Assembly (NCBI RefSeq): GCF_004369205.1 | Contig: NZ_QFGA01000001.1 | Location: 806,001 to 870,000, forward strand | Origin: Pelotomaculum schinkii | GTDB taxonomy: Bacteria > Bacillota > Desulfotomaculia > Desulfotomaculales > Pelotomaculaceae | Reading direction: 5' to 3' | DNA length: 64,000 nucleotides | Shown here: positions 53,271 to 61,634 of the stretch, piece by piece | Layout: every line of letters starts with the position of its first letter | Numbering within the stretch: position 1 is the stretch's first letter | Notes under the pieces: generated by a model | The model's database searches: none | The model's input: the letters and a program-made list of their open reading frames with translations, nothing else | What the model was told of the DNA's origin: nothing | Made by a program: the position numbers and the translations under genes

Positions 53271-54365
53271 TCATAGAGCTGTGGCATTCTTTCTTTTACA
53301 CGACGGTAAATTTCGAGAGGTCCTGGGTTGCAAGCAAATTAAACAGTAATAAATCTGTTCAAAGGGTTCTTCATTGGCATTTCCACAATATCCTATGAGA
53401 TCACTGGAATTGACTTCCGCATCGCCGAAACAGCAGCAAGCATAAATACATCCGTTTGGGGTAATGGTCGGGGTCAATATCACAAAGGGGCAACTTCCGT
53501 TGAAATACTGTTCATACTGTGTATCAATATAGTTTTCTAAACGGATGGCCTGAGCTGCGCGTCCTAATCTTAAAGGCCAATATCAAATTATTCTGCATAT
53601 CCGCTGGAGAAAGCGCTAGTAAATTGGGAATATCATTTTTGCATATGGAGCCATCTTTGGTAACAACGGTATTGACGGTAACAGAAATACCAAGCTCAAA
53701 CCACCCTGCGGATTGATTCTACCGGAACATACTTCAGATGAAAGCTGTCGCAGTTACCATCATTGAGCGCAGTCCGCTATGGTACAGCTCCGTCATAATT
53801 TGTTTTACTATTTCTCTGGAATTTGCCCAGAAACAGTCGTAACAACTCCCCCGAAAATTCCATATTGCTGATATGTATAATCAGTCAACTCCCGTACCAT
53901 GTCATACAGGAGGCATGTGCTGTTTGGCCCTGCCGGAAAGAACCGGACTGGATTCCCTGAGCCAGGCCTTATTTACGTCTTCCAGTTCATCTTTGGAAAT
54001 GCCCAATACTTTATGAACATTCTCCTTTGTGACCCCGCTGTTTCGGCTCATCAGCAGATTGACGCCTGCCCTGATTTGCAGTTTAATAACTGTCTTTTAA
54101 TGATGTCGTTGGCAAGCTCCGGGAGAGTATTGGCAGTATCCACATTCACCCTTAATTTAGTATGAATCCTGTTTGCTTGCAGTACTCTGCTGATTGAATC
54201 CATTAATTCTTCGTATTTACTCCCAATTCTTCTTTTGTCATGGACCTCATAGGGTCCATCGACGGTTACCTGGATCTCGTCAACAGGGAACTCTTCAAAT
54301 ATCCACATATAGTCATTCAAGCAGACTCCATTGGTAGTTATTTGCGTATACCATTTTTTCCACAA
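53271..54365 (-). pseudogene. Degenerate radical SAM/SPASM protein gene
   Basis: The best-preserved piece, 54365-54051, encodes QITTNGVCLNDYMWIF and VDEIQVTVDGPYEVHDKRR, the core beta strands of radical SAM proteins that carry a SPASM domain. Another frame (near 54045-53900) gives SRNSGVTKENVHKVLG. The piece 53483-53271 encodes TITPNGCIYACCCFGDAEV and GNANEEPFEQIYYC, which looks like the Cys-rich C-terminal cluster domain. The N-terminal CxxxCxxC motif is not found and several stops and shifts separate the parts. Such enzymes modify peptides or sulfatases; no precursor peptide is evident nearby. Confidence 0.65.
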
Positions 54366-54428
54366 GTCCTGATTTTACCATGCCATTAGTCCTATTTTTT
54401 ATGACCTTTGTCCTGAAAACAATAAACA

Positions 54429-54448
54429 ATCCCGGCCAATACCGGGAT
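54429..54448 (-). terminator. Rho-independent terminator after ymaF
   Basis: On the minus strand ATCCCGG-TATTGG-CCGGGAT is followed by TGTTTATTGTTTTC. It stands about 70 bases downstream of the ymaF stop and separates it from the degenerate radical SAM gene. Confidence 0.75.
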
Positions 54449-54514
54449 TTCAGAACCTTTAACGGATCGAACCTTTTCGCTCAGCAGTCGTCATAATGAT
54501 CACTTCACCAATCG

Positions 54515-54838
54515 CTAATAATAATAGCCGATTGGTGGTGATGTAACTCTTTCGAAACGGTGACGATGCTTTGGCCTGCCATTTAAGCTCGTTTTAGTGC
54601 TTATCCGGTGATAATGCCCATGTTTATTATAAATGGCAGGGCCGGTCATTATTTCTATTACGTGGTCATGACCATGGGGTCTATCCTTTACAACTATAAC
54701 AATGATGCGGTGATAATGGCTATGACCCGATTCGTAAGACAACTCGGTATATCCTGAACATTGATGCGAGTGATCAAACTCGAAAGATGTAGACCCGGCA
54801 TACCAATGACGATGTTCCTTTTCAAGCAATTGCCTCAC
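54515..54838 (-). CDS. YmaF family His-rich protein
   Basis: This is a 107-residue protein with about 20 histidines placed in repeated blocks: HRHWYAGSTSFEFDHSHQ, SGHSHYHRI, RPHGHDHVIEI, GHYHRISTKT and KHRHRFE. The spacing of H-x-H motifs between beta-strand-like segments is that of the YmaF family (known from Bacillus, function unknown). Metal binding is plausible from the histidines but unproven. It has its own terminator and no obvious operon partner. Confidence 0.78.
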   Translation of the reverse strand: MRQLLEKEHRHWYAGSTSFEFDHSHQCSGYTELSYESGHSHYHRIIVIVVKDRPHGHDHVIEIMTGPAIYNKHGHYHRISTKTSLNGRPKHRHRFERVTSPPIGYYY

Positions 54839-54916
54839 CCTTTTTCATCATCATATACAAACGGGTCCCCGGTTGCCACATGAAAAGGGAGTTTTTTTGC
54901 CATCGTCCCCACTTTT

Positions 54917-55564
54917 TCACTGAACCGTGATCAGGTCTTTCAACTGCTCAAACCGTTTATCCCCGATCCCGGATACCTGTTTGATGTCCTCAATGGTTTG
55001 AAAAGGACCGTTAATCTCCCTGTATTGAATTATCCGTTGGGCATACGCCGGTCCAACCCCCGGCAGCGTGTCCAGCTGAGCCTGGTCGGCTGTATTTATG
55101 TTCACCTTTCCACCGGCCTGTTGAGCCCTATTTCCCGCCCCTGCTGAAGACGCCGCAACGGGCGAAACAGCAGCCGCCGCTGATGGATTCGTTGACCCTA
55201 CTGCTCCAGGCTGGCCTGCCGCTCCCTTAACCGGCACATAGATGGTCTGCCCGTCGGTTACCGGCGTCGCCAGCTTTAAAACATCCAGGTCGGCCTCACC
55301 AGTGGGGCCGGCCTTATTTACCGCGTCGATGATCCTCGAACCCGCAGGTAACTGGTAGACACCGGGCTTTACCACAGCTCCTGTGACGTGGATTAACAGA
55401 TCCTTGGTTTTGCTGTCATCCGCCACCTCTTCCCGGTCAAGGGCGGCTTTGTTTTCCTCGGCGGCACGTTCTTTCATTTGGGCAAACCGGTAACCCCCGC
55501 CGAAGATAATTATGCTCACCAGCACCAGGATTACCAGCTGTTGTTTGCGATCCAGCTGCAACAT
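54917..55564 (-). CDS. comEA: Competence DNA-binding protein ComEA
   Basis: ComEA binds double-stranded DNA outside the membrane and hands it to ComEC. It has 215 residues from ATG 55564, with GGGAGGAG directly upstream. An N-terminal membrane anchor (LVILVLVSIIIFGGGY) is followed by a SLBB domain (LLIHVTGAVVKPGVYQLPAGSRIIDAV). After an Ala/Gly/Ser-rich linker comes the C-terminal double helix-hairpin-helix domain (VNINTADQAQLDTLPGVGPAYAQRII, VSGIGDKRFEQLKDLI, each read in parts). It is about 2 kb away from comEC, separated by decayed DNA. Confidence 0.93.
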   Translation of the reverse strand: MLQLDRKQQLVILVLVSIIIFGGGYRFAQMKERAAEENKAALDREEVADDSKTKDLLIHVTGAVVKPGVYQLPAGSRIIDAVNKAGPTGEADLDVLKLATPVTDGQTIYVPVKGAAGQPGAVGSTNPSAAAAVSPVAASSAGAGNRAQQAGGKVNINTADQAQLDTLPGVGPAYAQRIIQYREINGPFQTIEDIKQVSGIGDKRFEQLKDLITVQ

Positions 55565-55644
55565 GCGCTCCTCCCGCCTGTCCAAGGGCAAACCCTTTAA
55601 GAGTATTTTTAGGTTAATTCTACCAAGAGCGACTATTTCCTCCT

Positions 55645-56316
55645 TTATTTTTTGCTGACAAACAGGCGGCCGTCGGTCCCGAGGGTGGCCAGCAGGACTT
55701 TTCGCGGGGTCAGTTCACGCTTCTTTAAGGCCTCTGTCAGCCACTTCTCATCCAGTTCGATATCCTGTAAATTTTTGCGCATGATATTGCCGTCCATAAC
55801 CAATACCGTGGGCAGTCCTTCGTAGGGTGTTTGGATCCCGAGATCAGCGGGGATTACCGGACGGTACTGGGACTTTGGTATAATGCTGAGTTTACCGGAA
55901 GTTTCCAGGACTGCAAATTCCACCTCGGACGGGTCGACGATTCCTTTATCGCGCATTTGAGCCAGCAGGTCATCAAGGTTGTAGCGGGCCTTGCGCATCT
56001 CCCCCCGTAAAAGTTCCCCATTTTTAATAATCACCTGGGGGGCGCCGCAAATAATACTGCGCAGGGTATGGCTGAAAAGGGTCGCATACGAGACCACAAC
56101 TTCTAAAGCCCCCAACATGGCCAGAGGGAGGATGCTGTGCCACAGCGGCGCCTCTTTGGCCTCCAACGGTATGACCGCCAGTTCCGCAATAATGATGGCG
56201 ACAACAAAGTCAAATGGAGAAAGCTGACCGATTTCCCGCTTTCCCATTAACCTGATTACCAACAGGACCACAAAATATACGAAAACCGTACGGTATACAT
56301 ATTCCCATATCAGCAT
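55645..56316 (-). CDS. DUF421/YetF family membrane protein
   Basis: This is a membrane protein of the YetF (DUF421) family, 223 residues from ATG 56316. Three N-terminal helices are followed by a cytoplasmic domain. The family motif RLMGKREIGQLSPFDFVVAIIIAELA (in parts) lies near residue 25 and YNLDDLLAQMRDKGI near 115. The function is unknown; related proteins are linked to spore germination and sporulation in Bacillus. No strong ribosome binding site is present; the frame extends 13 codons further to a TTG at 56355, also without one. Confidence 0.85.
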   Translation of the reverse strand: MLIWEYVYRTVFVYFVVLLVIRLMGKREIGQLSPFDFVVAIIIAELAVIPLEAKEAPLWHSILPLAMLGALEVVVSYATLFSHTLRSIICGAPQVIIKNGELLRGEMRKARYNLDDLLAQMRDKGIVDPSEVEFAVLETSGKLSIIPKSQYRPVIPADLGIQTPYEGLPTVLVMDGNIMRKNLQDIELDEKWLTEALKKRELTPRKVLLATLGTDGRLFVSKK

Positions 56317-56588
56317 TTGGACACCGGTCTTTCGAATTGATTTATATTTATACAAATTTATGAATTGCCGCTTTTAATAAAAATTATTACTTTACAATGT
56401 GTTAAAAACGAGTAAAATATTTATAAGGATGCTCACTTGTATTAAAATGAGATATATCTCAAAATAAGACAGTATTAATTCTCCTTGTCTGAAACACAGT
56501 TCATCTCATATTGCTACATAAAAAACCATGTCTGTTGAATGTAAAAGACCTTTAAACTTTATACAACTAGACAACGGAGGTAAGGACA

Positions 56589-56807
56589 GTGTCAGAAACA
56601 ATGCCCCACCGCAATCCCAAAAATATTCAAATAAATAAGAGTTGGTGCAAGGGTTGCGGGATTTGCGCCGGACTCTGCTCCAAGGTTTTGGCCATGGACG
56701 GCGGCGGCAAGGTTTTCGCGGCGAACCCTTCCCTCTGTACCGCTTGCCGCATTTGTGAGACCCACTGCCCCGACTTTGCCATATCAATTGGAGTGGATGT
56801 GAATTAA
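56589..56807 (+). CDS. korD: 2-oxoacid:ferredoxin oxidoreductase delta subunit (ferredoxin)
   Basis: This is a 72-residue ferredoxin-like electron-transfer subunit. Cysteine motifs CKGCGICAGLC and CTACRICETHC indicate two [4Fe-4S] clusters. It starts with GTG behind GGAGG and opens a four-gene operon whose other members are the alpha, beta and gamma subunits of a 2-oxoacid oxidoreductase. It passes electrons from the TPP-bound intermediate to ferredoxin. Confidence 0.9.
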   Translation: MSETMPHRNPKNIQINKSWCKGCGICAGLCSKVLAMDGGGKVFAANPSLCTACRICETHCPDFAISIGVDVN

Positions 56808-56808
56808 T

Positions 56809-57948
56809 ATGAATGATGTTGCTCAGCTGGCCCGTTTAATGCAGGGTAATGAAGCTATTGTGGAGGGCGCGCTGGCCGCCGGCCTCCGCTTCTTTGCAGG
56901 GTATCCCATTACCCCGTCCACTGAGATTTCAGAACTATTAGCTGCCAGATTACCTCTCTATGGGGGCAGGTTTATCCAGATGGAAGACGAGATGGCCAGC
57001 ATGGCTGCCATCATCGGCGCCTCCCTGGCTGGATTGAAGTCACTTACCGCTACCAGCGGTCCCGGCTTTTCACTTAAACAAGAGAACATCGGCTTTGCCT
57101 CGATGGCTGAGGTGCCCTGCGTGGTGGTCAATGTACAGCGTCACGGACCAAGTACCGGTATTCCCACCGCCCCGGCTCAGGGGGACGTTATGCAGGCGCG
57201 CTGGGGCACCCATGGCGACCACCCGGCAATCGCGCTCTGTCCTGCTTCCGTACAGGAATCATATTCGCTGACCGTGGAAGCTTTTAATTTTGCAGAAAAA
57301 TACAGGACACCGGTAATTCTTCTTACCGATGAGGTCATCGGCCACATGAGGGAAAGGGTGATCCTGCCCCAACCGGATAAACTGAATGTGATCGACCGCA
57401 AAAAACCACCGGCCGGTCTTGAAAAATACTATCCCTACAGGCCTGGCGAAGACGGCGTTCCAGCTATGGCTGATTTTTGTGAAAATTACCGCTTTCACGT
57501 AACCGGTCTGGTACACGACGAAAGCGGCTTCCCCACTACCGACGCGGATGTTGCCGAAAAATTAATCAGACGCTTAAACAATAAAATTATGGATAACTTG
57601 GACGATATTGTCCTGAGTGAGTCCTGGCTGACTAAAGACGCGGACATTATTATCGTAGCCTACGGCGCCGTCTCACGTTCAGCCAAGAAAGCGATCAAAG
57701 AAGCGCGCGTGGCTGGTTTTAAGGTTGGCCTGTTCCGCCCCATCACCATCTGGCCGTTTCCGGAAAAAGAAATCGCTGTCCTGTCCCGGCAGGCTCACAC
57801 CATGATAGTACCCGAGATGAACCTGGGCCAGCTCAAATTGGAAGTTGAGCGTGCCGCCTCGGGCAGGTCCAGGGTTATTGGAGTCAATAAGGTCAACGGT
57901 GAATTGATTACTCCCGGCGAAATTTTAGACGCAATCATAAAACAGTAA
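56809..57948 (+). CDS. korA: 2-oxoacid:ferredoxin oxidoreductase alpha subunit
   Basis: Alpha subunit of an enzyme that decarboxylates a 2-oxoacid to an acyl-CoA while reducing ferredoxin, or runs in the reductive direction. It has 379 residues. The N-terminal pyrimidine-binding domain contains FAGYPITPSTEISELLA near 30 and DEMASMAAIIGASLAG near 65. The TSGPGFSLKQENIG segment near 85 and the C-terminal transketolase-like domain (VGLFRPITIWPFPEKEI) are present. Two-gene order alpha-beta with gamma last and separate ferredoxin is typical of the 2-oxoglutarate or branched-chain (Vor) types. The exact substrate is not decided by sequence. Confidence 0.9.
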   Translation: MNDVAQLARLMQGNEAIVEGALAAGLRFFAGYPITPSTEISELLAARLPLYGGRFIQMEDEMASMAAIIGASLAGLKSLTATSGPGFSLKQENIGFASMAEVPCVVVNVQRHGPSTGIPTAPAQGDVMQARWGTHGDHPAIALCPASVQESYSLTVEAFNFAEKYRTPVILLTDEVIGHMRERVILPQPDKLNVIDRKKPPAGLEKYYPYRPGEDGVPAMADFCENYRFHVTGLVHDESGFPTTDADVAEKLIRRLNNKIMDNLDDIVLSESWLTKDADIIIVAYGAVSRSAKKAIKEARVAGFKVGLFRPITIWPFPEKEIAVLSRQAHTMIVPEMNLGQLKLEVERAASGRSRVIGVNKVNGELITPGEILDAIIKQ

Positions 57949-57961
57949 AGTCGGTGAATCA

Positions 57962-58810
57962 TTGGTGCAAAATAATGTTAATAAATATTTGCGCTCTGAA
58001 AAGCTCCCTCATATCTGGTGTCCCGGCTGCGGCAACGGGATTGTATTGGGCGCCATAACCCGTGCTTTCGGCCTTTTAGACTGCGACCAGGACAATACCG
58101 TCGTTGTTTCCGGGATCGGCTGTTCTTCCAGGGCCACCGGTTATCTTGATTTCTGCACCCTGCACACCACCCATGGCAGGGCCCTGGCCTTCGCCACCGG
58201 GATCAAAATGGCCCGGCCGGAGCTTAAGGTGTTTGTTTTAATGGGTGACGGCGACAGCACCGGTATTGGCGGCAACCACTTTATCCACGCTGCCAGGCGC
58301 AACATCGACCTTACTGCCATTATTTTCAATAACAGTATCTATGGTATGACCGGGGGGCAATCCTCCCCTCTCTCACCGCTCAACTCAAGGGCAACCACCG
58401 CTCCCCAGGGGACGTTTGAACGACCCTTTGACCTGGCGGAACTGGCGCGGGGAGCGGGGGCCACTTACGTGGCAAGAGGCACCACCTACCATGCCAACAT
58501 GCTGACCCAGTTAATCAGGAACGGAGCTGACCACAAAGGCTTCAGCGTCGTGGAAGCTGTCACCGCCTGCCCGATCTCTTACGGCCGGCGTAATAAGATG
58601 GGTAACGGCTACGACATGCTGCTCTGGCAGAAAGAGCACAGCGTCCCTGTTGAAAAAGCCAGAAAGCTGACGCCGTTAGAAATGGAAGGAAAGTTTGCAA
58701 TTGGTGAACTGTATAAAGCAGATGCTCCCGAGTTCACTGACATTTATGAGCGTTTCATAGAGGAGAAGCAAAAAAAGAACGAGGAGGAGCGGCATCGTGG
58801 CGTTAACTAG
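57962..58810 (+). CDS. korB: 2-oxoacid:ferredoxin oxidoreductase beta subunit (TPP-binding)
   Basis: Beta subunit with the thiamine diphosphate site. It has 282 residues. WCPGCGNGIV near the N-terminus and GIGCSSRATGYLDF near 48 bind the cluster region. The TPP/Mg motif is MGDGDSTGIGGNHFIHAARRN near 98, ending with NNSIYGMTGGQSSP. Start TTG 57962 or GTG 57965, both weakly supported. The end overlaps the gamma gene by 14 bases. Confidence 0.92.
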   Translation: MVQNNVNKYLRSEKLPHIWCPGCGNGIVLGAITRAFGLLDCDQDNTVVVSGIGCSSRATGYLDFCTLHTTHGRALAFATGIKMARPELKVFVLMGDGDSTGIGGNHFIHAARRNIDLTAIIFNNSIYGMTGGQSSPLSPLNSRATTAPQGTFERPFDLAELARGAGATYVARGTTYHANMLTQLIRNGADHKGFSVVEAVTACPISYGRRNKMGNGYDMLLWQKEHSVPVEKARKLTPLEMEGKFAIGELYKADAPEFTDIYERFIEEKQKKNEEERHRGVN

Positions 58811-59342
58811 TGAAATTATACTAAGCGGCACAGGTGGTCAGGGGTTGATCCTGGCGGGACAAATCCTGGCGGACGCCGTGATCAGAGACGGTAAGAATAC
58901 TGTCCAGACACAATCTTACGGGCCGGAAGCCCGTGGCGGGGCCAGTAGAGCAGAAGTCATTATCAGCGACGGAGAAATTGATTACCCCAAAGTCACCAAA
59001 CCCGACATTTTGCTTGTTATGAGCAGGGAAGCTCTTAAAAAATATGCGGGCAGCATCAGCGAAAACGGGACATTGATCATCGACGACACTTATATTACGG
59101 ACCAGCTCCCAATAGGCGCCAATGTTTTCGCCGTACCTTACACCCGCATCGCCAGGGAAAACCTCGGCAAGGAAATGTTCGCCAACGTGGTGGCGCTGGG
59201 CGCTCTGGCCGCAATTACAGGTATAGTTACCAAGGAATCACTACAGTTGGCTCTGATGTCCCGGATACCACCGGGGTCGGAAGCTTTAAATAAAAAGGCG
59301 CTGGAACTCGGCTGGAAAAGCGCACACCAGGCCGCGGCCTAA
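58797..59342 (+). CDS. korC: 2-oxoacid:ferredoxin oxidoreductase gamma subunit
   Basis: Gamma subunit of the same enzyme, 181 residues. The N-terminal GTGGQGLILAGQILA motif near residue 10 and the SYGPEARGGASRAEVI segment near 40 are characteristic and bind the CoA moiety in homologues. It starts with GTG behind GGAGGAG, inside the end of korB, so translation is coupled. It completes the delta-alpha-beta-gamma set. Confidence 0.92.
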   Translation: MALTSEIILSGTGGQGLILAGQILADAVIRDGKNTVQTQSYGPEARGGASRAEVIISDGEIDYPKVTKPDILLVMSREALKKYAGSISENGTLIIDDTYITDQLPIGANVFAVPYTRIARENLGKEMFANVVALGALAAITGIVTKESLQLALMSRIPPGSEALNKKALELGWKSAHQAAA

Positions 59343-59629
59343 CAGTTTGGTCGTAGGTGGTTAGGCATAGGGCGCAAGGTATATTCTGTATTTCTTTGGG
59401 TCGAAGTAAATCACCTCTATTTGGTGGGAATAAACGGTTTTGATTTGAGTTAGCAGTTGTTGTTTTTTGGCGTCTAAAACACCCGCTTGGGGGTTGCAGG
59501 CGCTTTCATATTATATTGCGCTTGCGGCAAACGATTGATTTTGTTTGAAACCCTGGTAGGAATTAATTAGAAGTTAAAGAATAATATTACTAACCGCCCC
59601 AAGAGTTTATAGTATGGGAGTACTAATCA
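59343..59629. other. Intergenic region after korC, with a possible gene remnant
   Basis: The minus strand from 59510 to 59361 is open for 49 codons and ends …IEVIYFDPKKYRIYLAPYA before a TAA. It has no start codon and is preceded by a stop. The peptide looks coding in composition but I do not recognise it; a gene remnant is possible. No clear terminator for korDABC and no clear -24/-12 promoter were seen. Confidence 0.25.
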
Positions 59630-61420
59630 ATGACAAGACTCGCCCAGGTCAGTGAAAGTGGCCAGAAAGTAGCCGAGGCCATTGCCACGGTGCTAAAAGT
59701 CGATGTAGAAATAATCGATACCGATCTGGTCCGCGTGGCCGGCACAGGTATAATTCGTTACGATGTCGGAACCAGGCTGTTGCGCGGCTTTGTCAATAAA
59801 CACGTCCTGCAGACCGGTAACCATATTTTCATCAGGGAGGCCGGTTTTCATGAGATTTGCCTGTCCTGTCCCCTGACCGGGCAGTGCTTTTACAAGGCTT
59901 CCATTGTTTATCCCATCACCGCAGGCTCGGAAACTATCGGGACTATCAGCTTGATTGCCTTTAATGAAGAACAAAAGGAAACCCTCGGGACCAACTCCGA
60001 TTCTTTGATCGAATTCATCGGCCGCATGGCGGACTTAATAAGCAGCAAGGCCCTGGAAAGCGAGATTTTAACAGAACGCATGGTAATGTCAAACCACCTT
60101 GAAGCTGTTGTCGACTCTGTTGACGAATGCGTTATCGCCGTCAATAGCGAAGGCTTTATCACCCACTTCAACCGTTCTGCGGAGCGTGTCTTCGGCACCA
60201 GGAAGAAACAGATCCTTGGCAAGGACTCCAAACAAATCCTGCCCACCCTGCCCTTTTGGGAGGTGCTGCAAGAAGGCAAGGGCTTCAACTCGCGCGAGGT
60301 TTTCATTGCTTATGAAGGGCGCAAGCTCCATCTGTTGAGCACGCTCAAGCCAATCAAGCTGGACAGCGGACAGGTAGTCGGTGTTGTGGGCACCTTCCGG
60401 GACTTTAAAGAAACACAAAAACTCGCTTACGAAATCATGAGCAACCAGGAAATGATCGTTTTTGAAGACATCGTGGGGATCAGCAGGCCGATGCTGGAGA
60501 TAAAGGCCAAGGCCCAGAAAGTAGCAGCCAGCAACTCGACCGTCTTAATTGTGGGAGAAAGCGGCACCGGCAAAGAAATCTTTGCCAGGGCAATTCATGC
60601 TGCCGGGCCACACGGTCACCGGCCTTTTATCTCCATTAACTGCGCTGCCATGCCGGAAAACCTCCTGGAAATAGAGCTTTTTGGGTATAACGAGGGCGCC
60701 TTCAGCGGAGCGCGGCGCGGGGGCAAACAGGGCAAATTTGAGTTGGGCGCCGGAGGCACTATTTTCCTGGAAGAAATCGGCAATATGTCCCTGTACCTGC
60801 AAACAAAGCTCCTGAAAGTCCTCAAAGAGAAAGGGATTGAGCGGGTTGGCGGCACGCGGGTAATCCCGGTGGATGTCAGGGTCATTGCCGCAACCAACAC
60901 TGACCTGCGGGAACTGGTAAGGAAAAATATCTTCAGGGACGACCTCTACTACCAGCTGAGCGTCATTCCCCTGGTGATACCCCCACTGCGGGTACGGCAG
61001 GAAGATATCCCGATCCTTCTGGACTTTTACATGAAACGGTTCAGCAAGCTACTGGGCAAAGAAATCAAGGGTTTTGACGACGAGGCGCTGAACTCCTGTA
61101 TAAAATATTACTGGCCAGGCAATGTTCGGGAGCTGGTCTACGCTGTGGAATACGCCATCAATCTGGAGGAAAACGACTTGATTACCATGGAGAGCCTGCC
61201 TCAGGCCTTGCGCGAGTCGGTCAAAAAAGGAACATCCGCCGGCATTACCGGTGACGGTAAGCTGATGCCCCTGGCTCAGTTGGAAAAAGAGGCCATTATA
61301 ACTGCCCTGGACCAATTTGGTTGGACTGATGAAGGCAAAACCAGGGCCGCCAGAGTCCTCGGGATCAGCCGGGCGACCATCTACCGAAAAATTCAGAGGT
61401 ACGACCTGGCGCCCGCTTGA
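59630..61420 (+). CDS. Sigma-54-dependent activator with Cys-bearing sensor and PAS domain
   Basis: This 596-residue enhancer-binding protein has three parts. Residues 1-140 form a GAF-like sensor with cysteines in CLSCPLTGQC near residue 80, a possible redox or metal site. Residues about 145-260 form a PAS domain (VVDSVDECVIAVNSEGFITHFN). The AAA+ domain covers about 275-510, with Walker A GESGTGKE, the sigma-54 loop as GAFSGA (serine in place of the usual threonine) and a C-terminal Fis-type helix-turn-helix (AARVLGISRATIYRKIQRY). Position after korDABC suggests control of that operon or of the KaiC-like genes. No -24/-12 promoter was found at either, so the target is unknown. Confidence 0.9.
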   Translation: MTRLAQVSESGQKVAEAIATVLKVDVEIIDTDLVRVAGTGIIRYDVGTRLLRGFVNKHVLQTGNHIFIREAGFHEICLSCPLTGQCFYKASIVYPITAGSETIGTISLIAFNEEQKETLGTNSDSLIEFIGRMADLISSKALESEILTERMVMSNHLEAVVDSVDECVIAVNSEGFITHFNRSAERVFGTRKKQILGKDSKQILPTLPFWEVLQEGKGFNSREVFIAYEGRKLHLLSTLKPIKLDSGQVVGVVGTFRDFKETQKLAYEIMSNQEMIVFEDIVGISRPMLEIKAKAQKVAASNSTVLIVGESGTGKEIFARAIHAAGPHGHRPFISINCAAMPENLLEIELFGYNEGAFSGARRGGKQGKFELGAGGTIFLEEIGNMSLYLQTKLLKVLKEKGIERVGGTRVIPVDVRVIAATNTDLRELVRKNIFRDDLYYQLSVIPLVIPPLRVRQEDIPILLDFYMKRFSKLLGKEIKGFDDEALNSCIKYYWPGNVRELVYAVEYAINLEENDLITMESLPQALRESVKKGTSAGITGDGKLMPLAQLEKEAIITALDQFGWTDEGKTRAARVLGISRATIYRKIQRYDLAPA

Positions 61421-61441
61421 AGAACACATAAGACTTCGCCT

Positions 61442-61470
61442 AAACCCGCTGCCTTTATTGGAGCGGGTTT
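61442..61470 (+). terminator. Rho-independent terminator after the second sigma-54 activator
   Basis: AAACCCGCT and AGCGGGTTT form a 9-base stem with an 11-base loop, followed by TGTTATATT. It stands about 20 bases after the stop of the 59630-61420 gene and separates it from the KaiC-like operon. Confidence 0.8.
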
Positions 61471-61634
61471 TGTTATATTATATGACTGTTGCCCAGTATA
61501 ACCAGAGAAACTAAAATTTTCATATTAAGATAAATTACACCGTTTTCCACAAGGAAATTTCCAATTGATGTCGAAAACTGAACAGTCACAACAATCCAAA
61601 AAATGTTCATTATGAGAAAGGAGGAAATTCCTTT

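Noticed and set aside
53135-53398. 87-codon plus-strand frame upstream of comEC
   Set aside because: It has no ribosome binding site and covers the degenerate radical SAM gene and repeat DNA; not protein-like.
56589-59342. korDABC as part of the pyridine pathway (ferredoxin supply for Hnr)
   Set aside because: It is on the opposite strand, 11 kb from the cluster, with its own ribosome binding sites and no shared promoter signature; a functional link is possible but unsupported.
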